From the NCBI GenBank assembly GCA_003542935.1, contig DPJQ01000275.1:1-11220 (forward strand): DNA of 11,220 nucleotides, given 5' to 3'. This document shows, one piece after another, positions 1 to 6,726 of this stretch. Within the stretch, counting starts at the first letter, position 1. Each line of letters starts with the position of its first letter. A program made the position numbers and the translations under genes. The notes below the pieces were generated by a model, which ran no database searches, was not told the DNA's origin, and worked only from the letters and a program-made list of their open reading frames with translations. This DNA comes from Lachnospiraceae bacterium (lineage in GTDB: Bacteria; Bacillota; Clostridia; Lachnospirales; Lachnospiraceae).

Positions 1-416
1 GGGTTGAAGAAGTGCATGCCGATCATCGGACGATCCAGTCCTTCGCCGATCTTTGTGATGGAGAGGGAGGAAGTGTTGGATGCAAACATGCAGTCCTTCT
101 TCACGATACCCATCAGCTCTGTAAAGATGTTCTTCTTGATCTCCAGGTTCTCCAGAGCAACTTCCACGATCAGATCGCAGTCCGTGCAGATGCCGTTGAG
201 GCCTGTGGTGATCTTGCCCATAACCTCATCAGCTTTTTCCTGTGTGATCTTTTCCTTGCCCACAAGGAAGTTCATGTTCTTCTGAATTTTTGCCTTGCCG
301 CCCTCAGCGTACTCTTCCTTGATGTCGCAGAGGCATACTTCGTAACCGTCAGTCATTGCAAATGCCTGTGCAATACCGGAACCCATTGTACCAGCGCCAA
401 TAATACCTACTTTCAT
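1..416 (-). CDS. hbd: 3-hydroxybutyryl-CoA dehydrogenase, N-terminal part (runs off the left edge)
   Basis: Cytoplasmic NAD(P)-dependent oxidoreductase that interconverts acetoacetyl-CoA and 3-hydroxybutyryl-CoA, the reductive step after thiolase in butyrate/butanol formation. Seen here are 138 codons of a protein usually about 280 residues long. It begins MKVGIIGAGTMG, the Rossmann dinucleotide-binding loop GxGxxG (G7, G9, G12). Residues around 82-90 read DLIVEVALE, and the active-site region SNTSS (113-117) is followed by MHFFNP (134 onward), where His135 is the expected catalytic base. The start is fixed by AGGAGG eight bases upstream. It is the third gene after thiolase and crotonase, 41 bp behind crotonase, so it is probably cotranscribed. 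The C-terminal domain, and any bcd-etfBA genes that commonly follow, lie outside the window. The family call is firm; the substrate is inferred from the neighbours. Confidence 0.96.
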   Translation of the reverse strand, partial: MKVGIIGAGTMGSGIAQAFAMTDGYEVCLCDIKEEYAEGGKAKIQKNMNFLVGKEKITQEKADEVMGKITTGLNGICTDCDLIVEVALENLEIKKNIFTELMGIVKKDCMFASNTSSLSITKIGEGLDRPMIGMHFFN

Positions 417-457
417 TTTAAGATCCTCCTGTTTGATATATTATTTTTTACAGTTTT

Positions 458-1243
458 CTACATGTTTTTAAAGGGCTCTTTCACTTTCTCCTTGTTCTTA
501 TCGAGGAAGAATGCCATGCCGTATTTCTGGTCTTCCGTCTCAAAGCAGTCTCCGAAGAGTTTCTCCTCAATCACAATGGCCTCATCCATACCCACTTCCA
601 GACCGTCATTGATTGCCTTCTTACAGTTGCGCACAGCAATAGGAGCATTCTTTGCAATGCCTGCCGCCATCTTCTGTGCCGCCGCCATCAGCTCTTCCTG
701 AGGATAAACCGCATTCACAAGGCCGATCCTGAGCGCTTCCGGCGCCTTGATGTTTCTGGCCGTATAGATCAGCTGTTTCGCCATGCCCGGGCCCACCAGA
801 CGTGCTAATCTCTGGGTTCCGCCGAAACCGGGGGTAATGCCCAGACCAACCTCGGGCTGTCCGAATACCGCATTCTCGGAGCAGATGCGGATGTCACAGC
901 TCATGGATATCTCACAGCCGCCGCCCAGTGCGAAGCCGTTCACCGCAGCGATCACAGGGATCGGGAAAGTCTCCAGTTTCCGGAATACATCGTTGCCCTT
1001 CTTGCCGAAAGCTTCGCCCTCCGCCTTCGTCAGTGTGCTCATCTCACCGATGTCAGCGCCTGCCACAAAGGATTTTGTGCCTGCGCCGGTTAAGATCAGA
1101 CATCTCACTTCGTTTAAGTCCACCGCTTCCAGTGTCGCGTTCAGTTCATCTAACACCGTTGAATTCAGCGCATTTAACGCTTTTTCACGGTTGATCGTGA
1201 TGGTGCCGACCTGTCCGTTCACTTCATACAAAACAAATTCCAT
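458..1243 (-). CDS. crt: Crotonase / 3-hydroxybutyryl-CoA dehydratase (enoyl-CoA hydratase family)
   Basis: Interconverts 3-hydroxybutyryl-CoA and crotonyl-CoA in the cytoplasm. The 261 residues match the usual family length. The oxyanion-hole segment SFVAGADIGEM is at 58-68 and NGFALGGGCE at 102-111. The two catalytic glutamates are expected at E111 (end of GGGCE) and E131 (in QPEVGLGITPGFGG), both present. The C-terminal helix with AFFLDKNKEK is typical of short-chain crotonases. The start is supported by AAGGAGG seven bases before the ATG. It lies between thiolase (164-bp gap containing a hairpin) and hbd (41-bp gap), which makes the short-chain dehydratase role the most likely one. A different enoyl-CoA hydratase specificity cannot be excluded from sequence alone. 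Confidence 0.96.
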   Translation of the reverse strand: MEFVLYEVNGQVGTITINREKALNALNSTVLDELNATLEAVDLNEVRCLILTGAGTKSFVAGADIGEMSTLTKAEGEAFGKKGNDVFRKLETFPIPVIAAVNGFALGGGCEISMSCDIRICSENAVFGQPEVGLGITPGFGGTQRLARLVGPGMAKQLIYTARNIKAPEALRIGLVNAVYPQEELMAAAQKMAAGIAKNAPIAVRNCKKAINDGLEVGMDEAIVIEEKLFGDCFETEDQKYGMAFFLDKNKEKVKEPFKNM

Positions 1244-1350
1244 GGTATTGCCTCCTTGTCAATATTCTGTGGAAAATCCTCTGCCAAAAGTTTTCCGGCA
1301 CGCTTTCCCGTCCGGTTATCCTGAGAACTTCCCGTCTGATAAACGCTCGA

Positions 1351-1381
1351 ATACCGGGAAGCTGTAAACACTTCCCGGTAT
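1351..1381 (-). other. Intercistronic hairpin between thiolase and crotonase
   Basis: A perfect 11-bp inverted repeat, ATACCGGGAAG and CTTCCCGGTAT, surrounds a 9-base loop. In the minus-strand mRNA it starts 27 bases after the thiolase stop. No U-run follows (next bases TCGAGCG), so it does not look like a full intrinsic terminator. It may protect or process the mRNA, or lower readthrough into crt and hbd. A further CGGGAAG at 1328-1334 could compete for the CTTCCCG arm, allowing an alternative fold. Confidence 0.6.
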
Positions 1382-1407
1382 CTGTCTTTCTTTCATCCAA
1401 GACTCTT

Positions 1408-2595
1408 TCAGTCTCTCTCCACGATGGTTGCGCAGCCCATGCCGCCGCCGATACACAGTGTCGCAAGACCTTTCTTCGCGTCTCTCTTTTCCATCTCGTA
1501 CAGCAGCGTCACAAGGATACGGCAGCCGGATGCTCCCACCGGATGTCCCAGTGCGATAGCACCGCCGTTCACATTCAGTTTTTCAGGATTGAAGCCCAGT
1601 TCCTTTGCCACTGCAACAGACTGTGCAGCGAAAGCTTCGTTCGCTTCGATCAGGTCCATATCATCCACTGTCAGGCCTGTCTTAGCCATCACTTTTCTGG
1701 TTGCAGCAACGGGGCCGATACCCATGATGGAGGGATCTACGCCGCCCAGAGCGCCGGCCACGAAAGTAGCCATCGGCTTTACGCCCAGCTCTTTTGCCTT
1801 CTCCTCACTCATCACAACGATGGCAGCAGCTCCGTCGTTGATGCCGGATGCGTTGCCCGCTGTCACCACGCCGCCTTCCTTCTTGCCGGAGCAGCATTTC
1901 AGTTTTGACAGCGCTTCCATCGTCGTTCCCGGGCGGGGGCCTTCATCTTTCACAAAGTCGACAACTTCTTTTTTCACTTTTACGGGAACGGGTACGATCT
2001 CATCGTTAAATCTGCCCTCATTCATCGCCTTCTCACACTTCTGCTGACTCTTCACGGCGAACTCATCCAGCTCTTCCCTGGTCAGTTTCCACTGCTCCGC
2101 AATATTCTCGGCAGTGATCATCATATGATACTGATTGAAAGCATCCCACAGAGCGTCGTTCACCATGGTGTCCACCAGAGTGCCGTTGTTCATTCTGTAA
2201 CCGTAACGGCCATTCATCATCGCATAGGGTGCCATGGACATGTTTTCCATACCGCCCGCCACTACGATATCGGCATCGCCCGCCTGAATCATCTGTGCAG
2301 CCATATTCACACAGTTCAGTCCGGAACCACACACTACGTTTACTGTCACGGCAGGAGTCTCCACAGGAATTCCCGCTTTGATGGAAGCCTGACGCGCAAC
2401 GTTCTGGCCGAGGCCCGCCTGGATAACACAGCCCATATAGACATGGTCAACCTGATCCGCTGCTACGCCCGCTCTCTTCAGCGCTTCCTTGATCACGATG
2501 GAACCCAGTACAGGTGCCGGAGTACTTCCAAGAGCTCCGCCCATTTTGCCGATAGCGGTACGACAAGCACCAGCTAATACTACTTTTTTTGCCAT
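1408..2595 (-). CDS. thlA: Acetyl-CoA C-acetyltransferase (biosynthetic-type thiolase)
   Basis: Condenses two acetyl-CoA to acetoacetyl-CoA and CoA, the entry step of the butyryl-CoA pathway. The 395 residues match the homotetrameric biosynthetic thiolases. The nucleophilic cysteine is C89 in NVVCGSGLNC. The C-terminal catalytic blocks are GGAIALGHPVGASG with H351 and CIGGGMG with C381. EANEAFAAQ, which supplies the asparagine of the active site, is also present. The start ATG (MAKKVVLAG) follows GGAGGG with about eight bases of spacing. It is the first gene of the thl-crt-hbd unit, with its own promoter and a candidate Rex site in a leader of about 55 bases. The close call to ThlA/AtoB rests on length and motifs; a longer-chain thiolase is less likely. 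Confidence 0.97.
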   Translation of the reverse strand: MAKKVVLAGACRTAIGKMGGALGSTPAPVLGSIVIKEALKRAGVAADQVDHVYMGCVIQAGLGQNVARQASIKAGIPVETPAVTVNVVCGSGLNCVNMAAQMIQAGDADIVVAGGMENMSMAPYAMMNGRYGYRMNNGTLVDTMVNDALWDAFNQYHMMITAENIAEQWKLTREELDEFAVKSQQKCEKAMNEGRFNDEIVPVPVKVKKEVVDFVKDEGPRPGTTMEALSKLKCCSGKKEGGVVTAGNASGINDGAAAIVVMSEEKAKELGVKPMATFVAGALGGVDPSIMGIGPVAATRKVMAKTGLTVDDMDLIEANEAFAAQSVAVAKELGFNPEKLNVNGGAIALGHPVGASGCRILVTLLYEMEKRDAKKGLATLCIGGGMGCATIVERD

Positions 2596-2625
2596 TTGAA
2601 TAGCCCTCCATTTTATAAATTTTGT

Positions 2626-2643
2626 TTGTTATTTTTTTGACAA
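2626..2643. promoter_or_regulatory. Candidate Rex (redox-sensing repressor) operator
   Basis: TTGTTATTTTTTTGACAA matches 12 of the 14 fixed positions of the Rex consensus TTGTTAANNNNTTAACAA (mismatches at positions 7 and 14). It lies at about +8 to +25 relative to the predicted start of transcription of thiolase, a place where a bound repressor would block RNA polymerase. Rex is known in several clostridia to repress thl/crt-bcd-etf-hbd genes when NAD+/NADH is high. No rex gene is in the window, so the assignment is inferred from the match, its position and the pathway. Confidence 0.6.
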
Positions 2644-2656
2644 ACTCACTTTTTCT

Positions 2657-2685
2657 ATTATATCACAGCGTTCGACAGATTGCAA
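2657..2685 (-). promoter_or_regulatory. Promoter of the thl-crt-hbd unit
   Basis: On the minus strand TTGCAA (-35, 2685-2680) is followed by exactly 17 bases and then TATAAT (-10, 2662-2657). The predicted start of transcription is near 2650, giving a leader of about 55 bases that carries the candidate Rex site and the GGAGGG ribosome binding site. The -10 is a perfect sigma-A consensus and the -35 matches four of six. Confidence 0.8.
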
Positions 2686-2808
2686 CAACGAGGCGTGCAA
2701 AATTCTCTCGTTCTCACGGACTTTGCAGCACATGCAGCGCAATGAATGTTGCGCTTGTCCTGGACTGAACCGTTGCACAAAAGCCCGTATCCCTGCCGGC
2801 CGCCGCGG

Positions 2809-3336
2809 TCACACTTCCGGCTCAATCAATCCGTAGGTTCCGCCTTTTCTCTTGTAAACCACGTTCGTCTGCTCGGTCTCCGCATTGCAGAAAATATAGA
2901 AATCATGCCCCAGAAGCTCCATCTGCACGCAGGCATCCTCAGGGTACATGGGTTTGATGTCAAACTGCTTTGTCCTGACGATCCTGATTTCCTCCCCGTC
3001 ATCCTCCGCCTTCTCCACAAAAGCATCGCTGAATGACGCCGCATTCTGTTTTTTATCGATCAGTTTATTCTTATATTTCTTGAGCTGACGTTCGATGATC
3101 TCCTGCACAAGATCGATCGACACATACATATCGCTGCTTGTCTGCTCGGAACGGATAATATTTCCTTTGACAGGGATGGTCACCTCTATCTTCTGTCTGT
3201 CTTTCTCCACACTCAGCGTCACCTTGGCGGTCGTATCCTCGGCAAAGTATTTATCCAGTTTACCGATTTTTTCCTCCACCGCATTTTTCAGCCCCTCAGA
3301 TACTTCCAGATTTTTCCCGGTAATGATGATTTTCAT
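2809..3336 (-). CDS. hpf: Ribosome hibernation promoting factor, long form
   Basis: Binds the 30S decoding centre and pairs ribosomes into inactive 100S dimers in stationary phase or stress. The protein is 175 residues, the long form typical of Firmicutes. Residues 1-100 (MKIIITGKNLEVSEGLKNAV onward) are the S30AE ribosome-binding domain. A charged linker follows around 95-120. Residues 120-175, with VRTKQFDIKPMYPEDACVQM and a GHDFYIF segment, form the C-terminal dimerisation domain. An ATG six bases upstream (3342) would sit only one base from GGAGG, while the ATG at 3336 has seven bases of spacing, so the downstream start is preferred. It is monocistronic or reads into the thiolase region: no clear terminator was seen at 2700-2808. 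Confidence 0.95.
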   Translation of the reverse strand: MKIIITGKNLEVSEGLKNAVEEKIGKLDKYFAEDTTAKVTLSVEKDRQKIEVTIPVKGNIIRSEQTSSDMYVSIDLVQEIIERQLKKYKNKLIDKKQNAASFSDAFVEKAEDDGEEIRIVRTKQFDIKPMYPEDACVQMELLGHDFYIFCNAETEQTNVVYKRKGGTYGLIEPEV

Positions 3337-3405
3337 AGGCATACCTCCATTTCAGTACCGCACAGGCCCGGTTCGGACTTATGCGGTCTCCAGTTTTGTA
3401 CATAC

Positions 3406-3411
3406 AGTATA
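3406..3411 (-). promoter_or_regulatory. Probable -10 element of the hpf promoter
   Basis: TATACT on the minus strand, about 70 bases before the hpf start codon. No good -35 hexamer is seen 16-18 bases upstream (TGTCTA at 17), so an alternative sigma factor or an activator is possible. A stationary-phase sigma factor would fit hpf biology but is not shown by the sequence. Confidence 0.45.
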
Positions 3412-3494
3412 TCATATCCCATCCGAAATAGACAGCATCCAAACACAATTTTTACCAGTTTTTTTGCCGGTTTCTCCGCACAGAATTTCCTGTC

Positions 3495-3523
3495 TTTACA
3501 AAATACGCCATATCTGATATGCT
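3495..3523 (+). promoter_or_regulatory. Promoter of the MATE transporter, predicted leaderless start
   Basis: TTTACA (3495-3500), 17 bases, TATGCT (3518-3523). The predicted start of transcription is near 3530, only about three bases before the ATG at 3533. No Shine-Dalgarno-like sequence occurs before the start codon, consistent with a leaderless mRNA. A 13-bp palindrome (3509-3521) overlaps the spacer and -10. Confidence 0.6.
3509..3521. repeat. 13-bp palindrome overlapping the MATE promoter
   Basis: CATATCTGATATG is a perfect 6+1+6 palindrome over the -10 region of the MATE promoter. The hexamer CATATC recurs at 3413-3418 next to the divergent hpf -10. This is a plausible operator for a local repressor, but the protein is unknown and AT-rich promoter DNA can give such palindromes by chance. 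Confidence 0.4.
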
Positions 3524-3532
3524 GACTGCATT

Positions 3533-4903
3533 ATGAATACATACAGAACACTTTCTCCGGAAAAGCGGCTTTTTTACAAATCCCTGCTTTCTCTGGTCAT
3601 TCCGATCACAATTCAAAACCTGATCACAAACATGGTGAATTCCGCCGACGTACTGATGCTGAACTATGTCGGACAGTCTTCCATGTCCGCCGTCTCCCTG
3701 GCCAACCAGTATCATTTTATTCTGGGAGGTTTTTTCTTCGGCATCGCCTCCGGGACGACAATGCTCTGCGCCCAGTACTGGGGGAAGAAAGATATGAATT
3801 CCATTCAGGCGGTATTCGGCATCGCCCTGAAGATCTCCCTGACTTTTACATTGATCCTGTCCCTCGCCGCGGTTTCCTTTCCCGCGCTTTTGATGCGGAT
3901 CTTTACGCCCGATGCGGAGCTGATCGGTATAGGCGCCTCCTATTTGAGAGTGATGGGGGCTTCCTACCTTCTGACCGGTTTTTCACAGGCTTATCTCAGC
4001 GTATTAAAAAGCGTGGAGCGGGCCAAGGCCAGCACCCTGATCAGCTGCAGCGCCCTGTTTCTCAATGTATTTTTAAACGCCGTGTTTATCTTCGGGCTTC
4101 TCGGCGCACCGAAACTCGGCGTGGTGGGCGTTGCCCTTGCCACACTGATCGCCCGCGTTGTGGAGGTGCTCCTGTGTCTTTTCGACTTTTTCAAAGGGCA
4201 CATTTTTAAGCCTGACCTTTCCGTTTTATTCGGCAGGCACAGGCTTCTGTTTCAGGATTTTTTAAAGTATTCCATACCGGCCTTACTAAACGACTGTATC
4301 TGGACTTTTGCTTTTTCTACCTATTCTATTATTTTGGGACATATGAATTCCGACATGGTGGCGGCCTCCTCGGTGGCCACCACGATACGCGATCTGCTCA
4401 CCGTGGTCTGCTTCGGGCTCGGCAGCGCAGGTACGGTGCTGCTCGGGAAATCCCTCGGAGAAAAGAGGATGGATAAGGCGAAGGAGGACGCCGCCAGCCT
4501 CTGCCGGTGTACCTTTGCCGTCAGTGTTTTGACCGCAGTAGTCATTATACTGATCAGAAAACCCGTGATCGGCCTCTTTGATCTGACCGTGACGGCCCAG
4601 GATTACCTGAATTTTATGCTGTTTGTCAGCTCCTACTATATCATCGGGCAGGCCATGAACACGCTGACGATCGCCGGCATTTTCCGCGCCGGCGGCAACT
4701 CCCGCTTCGGACTGATCTGCGATACGGTCGTGATGTGGGGCATCTCGGTTCCCCTCGGTTTTATCAGCGCCTTTGTGCTGCACCTGCCGCCGAAGGCGGT
4801 CTATTTTATCCTCTGTCTGGATGAATTCTGGAAAATACCGGTGGTGTATAGGTATTACAAGAGCGGGAAATGGCTGAACAACATCACAAGGGAATATGAA
4901 TAA
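3533..4903 (+). CDS. MATE family multidrug/toxin efflux transporter
   Basis: Inner-membrane antiporter that would export cationic compounds or drugs using an Na+ or H+ gradient. The 456 residues fit the family. The N-terminus has a short amphipathic segment (LSPEKRLFYKSLLSLVIPI) leading into TM1 with the MATE-like NLITNMVNSADVLMLNYVGQ region near 30-48. The sequence then alternates hydrophobic segments and short polar loops consistent with 12 helices in two halves, with the second half starting near DFLKYSIPALLNDCIWTF (about 240). FRAGGNSRFG near 383-392 matches the late conserved loop of NorM/DinF-like members. It stands alone, divergent from hpf and convergent with the NUDIX gene. The substrate cannot be deduced. 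The start is supported by fit to the family N-terminus but has no ribosome binding site. Confidence 0.93.
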   Translation: MNTYRTLSPEKRLFYKSLLSLVIPITIQNLITNMVNSADVLMLNYVGQSSMSAVSLANQYHFILGGFFFGIASGTTMLCAQYWGKKDMNSIQAVFGIALKISLTFTLILSLAAVSFPALLMRIFTPDAELIGIGASYLRVMGASYLLTGFSQAYLSVLKSVERAKASTLISCSALFLNVFLNAVFIFGLLGAPKLGVVGVALATLIARVVEVLLCLFDFFKGHIFKPDLSVLFGRHRLLFQDFLKYSIPALLNDCIWTFAFSTYSIILGHMNSDMVAASSVATTIRDLLTVVCFGLGSAGTVLLGKSLGEKRMDKAKEDAASLCRCTFAVSVLTAVVIILIRKPVIGLFDLTVTAQDYLNFMLFVSSYYIIGQAMNTLTIAGIFRAGGNSRFGLICDTVVMWGISVPLGFISAFVLHLPPKAVYFILCLDEFWKIPVVYRYYKSGKWLNNITREYE

Positions 4904-4935
4904 TTTCTCTTTAAGTATGAATGATATTCCCTCAT

Positions 4936-5907
4936 TCAGGCTCCATAAAAAGCGTTCACATTCCTCTGAAACAGTTTCGCCGGACGGTGCCCTGCCCCGG
5001 AGATCATCTGACCGGTCTCCCGCACATAGTCCGCCATCCTTCTTCTGAAATTCGGGGTCAAAAGCTTTTTGTCCAGAATAATTTCAAAGGCGCTCTGCAG
5101 CTGTGCCCATGTGAACTCCGGCGGCATCAGATCAAAGACAACTTTTCCATCCGTCTCCGCCTGCCGGCGCAGAAAGAGCATCGCACAGGTGATAATTTTT
5201 GCATGGTCAAAAGCGAGACCGTCATTTTCCAGTATTTCATACTGCACTGTCTCGTGGTAACCCTTAAACTCCTTCTGCTCGCGGACCACCGTCGACAACC
5301 GCACGGTATCCTCCTCCCTGCGGTCGGACAGATTTGTCGCAAAAATATCACTGCTCTCCAATGTCAGGAAATATTTATTTTCCAGCAACGCTCCGTCCTC
5401 CTCCACCTGCTTTTTGATCTCCTCTCTGGAAAAGGAAACGTCAAACCAACGGGCTTCCCAGGCATCGCTCCCGGCTCTCAGGCGGCATTTCTCCCCGTCC
5501 AACAGCGCGAGAAACGTGTGGGAGATGATCCAGCCTCTGGGATCTCGCCCCGCCTCGCCGTAGATCCCGCAGAGATTCAGATAGGCGTTCTCCACATGCG
5601 TCTCCTCATAGAGTTCCCTGCGCGCTGTCTCGCAGATATCCTCATTTTTCCGGCAAAATCCCCCGGGCAGCGCCCAGCAGCCCTTATAGGGCCAGGTCGC
5701 CCGCCTGATCAGCAGGACCTTCAACTTCCTCTCCGGTGCCTTCCGATAGTTTTCCTTATCCTGCACCTGCTCGATACCGGTGAGGCCTCCCCGCGCCATG
5801 ATGGAAAATACGGCGATATCCGCCGCCACGGAGGGGCGGTCATACCGGGTGATATCGTAGCTTTTCAAAAAATCTTTCTCCGCTTCGCTCATGGTGTATA
5901 ACTGCAT
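4936..5907 (-). CDS. NUDIX domain protein with C-terminal winged helix (NrtR-like regulator/hydrolase)
   Basis: Length is 323 residues. Residues about 25-140 form a NUDIX fold, with the box GX5EX7REUXEEXGU at 83-105: G83, E89, R97-E98-L99, E101, E102. The final glycine is replaced by H104. The metal-binding glutamates are intact, so hydrolase activity on an ADP-ribose-type nucleotide is possible. Residues about 245-323, containing FTWAQLQSAFE, a LDKKLLTPNFRRRM block and GHRPAKLF, resemble the winged helix of NrtR regulators, which sense ADP-ribose and control NAD or sugar genes. The start ATG follows a GGGGG-type site about nine bases away; a second ATG (5892) is possible. It is convergent with MATE. 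No NAD biosynthesis gene is adjacent and the target genes are unknown. Confidence is high for the domains and moderate for DNA binding. Confidence 0.88.
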   Translation of the reverse strand: MQLYTMSEAEKDFLKSYDITRYDRPSVAADIAVFSIMARGGLTGIEQVQDKENYRKAPERKLKVLLIRRATWPYKGCWALPGGFCRKNEDICETARRELYEETHVENAYLNLCGIYGEAGRDPRGWIISHTFLALLDGEKCRLRAGSDAWEARWFDVSFSREEIKKQVEEDGALLENKYFLTLESSDIFATNLSDRREEDTVRLSTVVREQKEFKGYHETVQYEILENDGLAFDHAKIITCAMLFLRRQAETDGKVVFDLMPPEFTWAQLQSAFEIILDKKLLTPNFRRRMADYVRETGQMISGAGHRPAKLFQRNVNAFYGA

Positions 5908-5929
5908 ATTCCGGTTCCCCCTTTATCTC

Positions 5930-6156
5930 TCAGCCGCAGTACAGTATCTCTCGATTTTGCTGTGTTTCCCCCTGCAGCACATTATTATCTTTCACTGCCT
6001 GAAACATTTCTCTCGTCTGCTGTCCCATGGGCGCCAGCGGTTTCCCGCACAAAACATGTTTGTCGTTCTGCTGTTTACGGAGGGGTATTTTACTTTTCTG
6101 TTCCGCCCCACTGATAAGCTTCAGAAGTTTCTTTTTAAATGCCCTGGAAAATCCGG
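5930..6156 (-). other. Intergenic stretch with an open frame lacking a good start
   Basis: No recognised gene. On the minus strand one frame stays open from inside the chromate gene to a TGA at 5932-5930. It encodes a basic, hydrophilic peptide (segments FSRAFKKKLLKLISG and TREMFQAVKDNNVLQGE). It has no ribosome binding site and its first ATG is late (38 codons before the stop). It may be a decayed gene end or chance. No terminator with a U-run was found for the chromate pair, and no clear promoter for the NUDIX gene. Confidence 0.3.
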
Positions 6157-6726
6157 CTAGATTCCGAATACAATCATACCTGCTGCCGCAGAAATCACGA
6201 TCAGCATAACCGGAGATATCTTCTTTCTGAATGTCCGTCTATAAACCACTGCAGCCATAACCAGAAATAATGTGATTCCCGCTGATTTCAGGCTGAGACC
6301 CATAGCTGTCCCTTCCGCCGGCGCCAGACAGCTGCTCGCTGTCATCTGTATTCCGGTGGCAAAAATAATACCGGCCACACAGGGTTTCAATCCCATTAAT
6401 ATCGCCTGGACATATCTATTTTCCAGCGTTCTTTTTAAGATAACCGTAATAAACAGTATGATGGCAAAAGCGGGCAATATAACGCCCAGTGTGGCGGCGG
6501 CTGCCCCTCCGAAACCTGCCTGAGTGCTCCCGATATAAGTTGCCAGATTCACCATAATAGGACCGGGGGTACTCTCACTCACCGCTATCATATAGGTGAG
6601 ACTTTCCTGATCCAGCCATCCGTGCGCCAATACCGCATCCCGTATGAGCGGAATCGCTCCATAAGCACCCCCAAAAGAAAAACAGCCCACTTTCAAAAAA
6701 GCAAAAAATAAATTCAGATATATCAT
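6157..6726 (-). CDS. chrA: Chromate transporter subunit, second half (CHR family)
   Basis: Membrane protein of 189 residues, a single CHR domain. The N-terminal block with SFGGAYGAIPLIRDAVL (about 17-33) and SESTPGPIMVNLATYIGS (about 50-67) carries the conserved FGG and PGP motifs. Several hydrophobic helices follow, ending at IVFGI. Half-size CHR proteins work as pairs that complement each other in the membrane. The ATG overlaps the TGA of the upstream half by 4 bp (ATGA, 6726-6723), with AAGGAGGG before it, indicating translational coupling. Family proteins export chromate, but in anaerobic gut Firmicutes the physiological substrate may differ. The symbol follows the family name only. Confidence 0.93.
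   Translation of the reverse strand: MIYLNLFFAFLKVGCFSFGGAYGAIPLIRDAVLAHGWLDQESLTYMIAVSESTPGPIMVNLATYIGSTQAGFGGAAAATLGVILPAFAIILFITVILKRTLENRYVQAILMGLKPCVAGIIFATGIQMTASSCLAPAEGTAMGLSLKSAGITLFLVMAAVVYRRTFRKKISPVMLIVISAAAGMIVFGI

Noticed and set aside
12..701. Plus-strand open frame opposite hbd and crt
   Set aside because: It spans the hbd-crt junction in antisense. Conserved active-site motifs are on the minus strand.
2736..2755. 7-bp hairpin AGCGCAA/TTGCGCT downstream of hpf
   Set aside because: No U-run on either strand, so it is not supported as a terminator.
4889..4938. Overlapping inverted repeats AGGGAATAT/ATATTCCCT and TGAATGA/TCATTCA between MATE and NUDIX
   Set aside because: The loop of the first is 26 bases, the two folds exclude each other and there is no U-run. 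A weak two-way terminator is possible but not supported.
4921..5901. Long plus-strand open frame (326 codons) opposite the NUDIX gene
   Set aside because: The minus strand carries a clear Nudix box, a ribosome binding site and a coherent protein. The plus frame reads as low-information antisense sequence without a recognisable domain.
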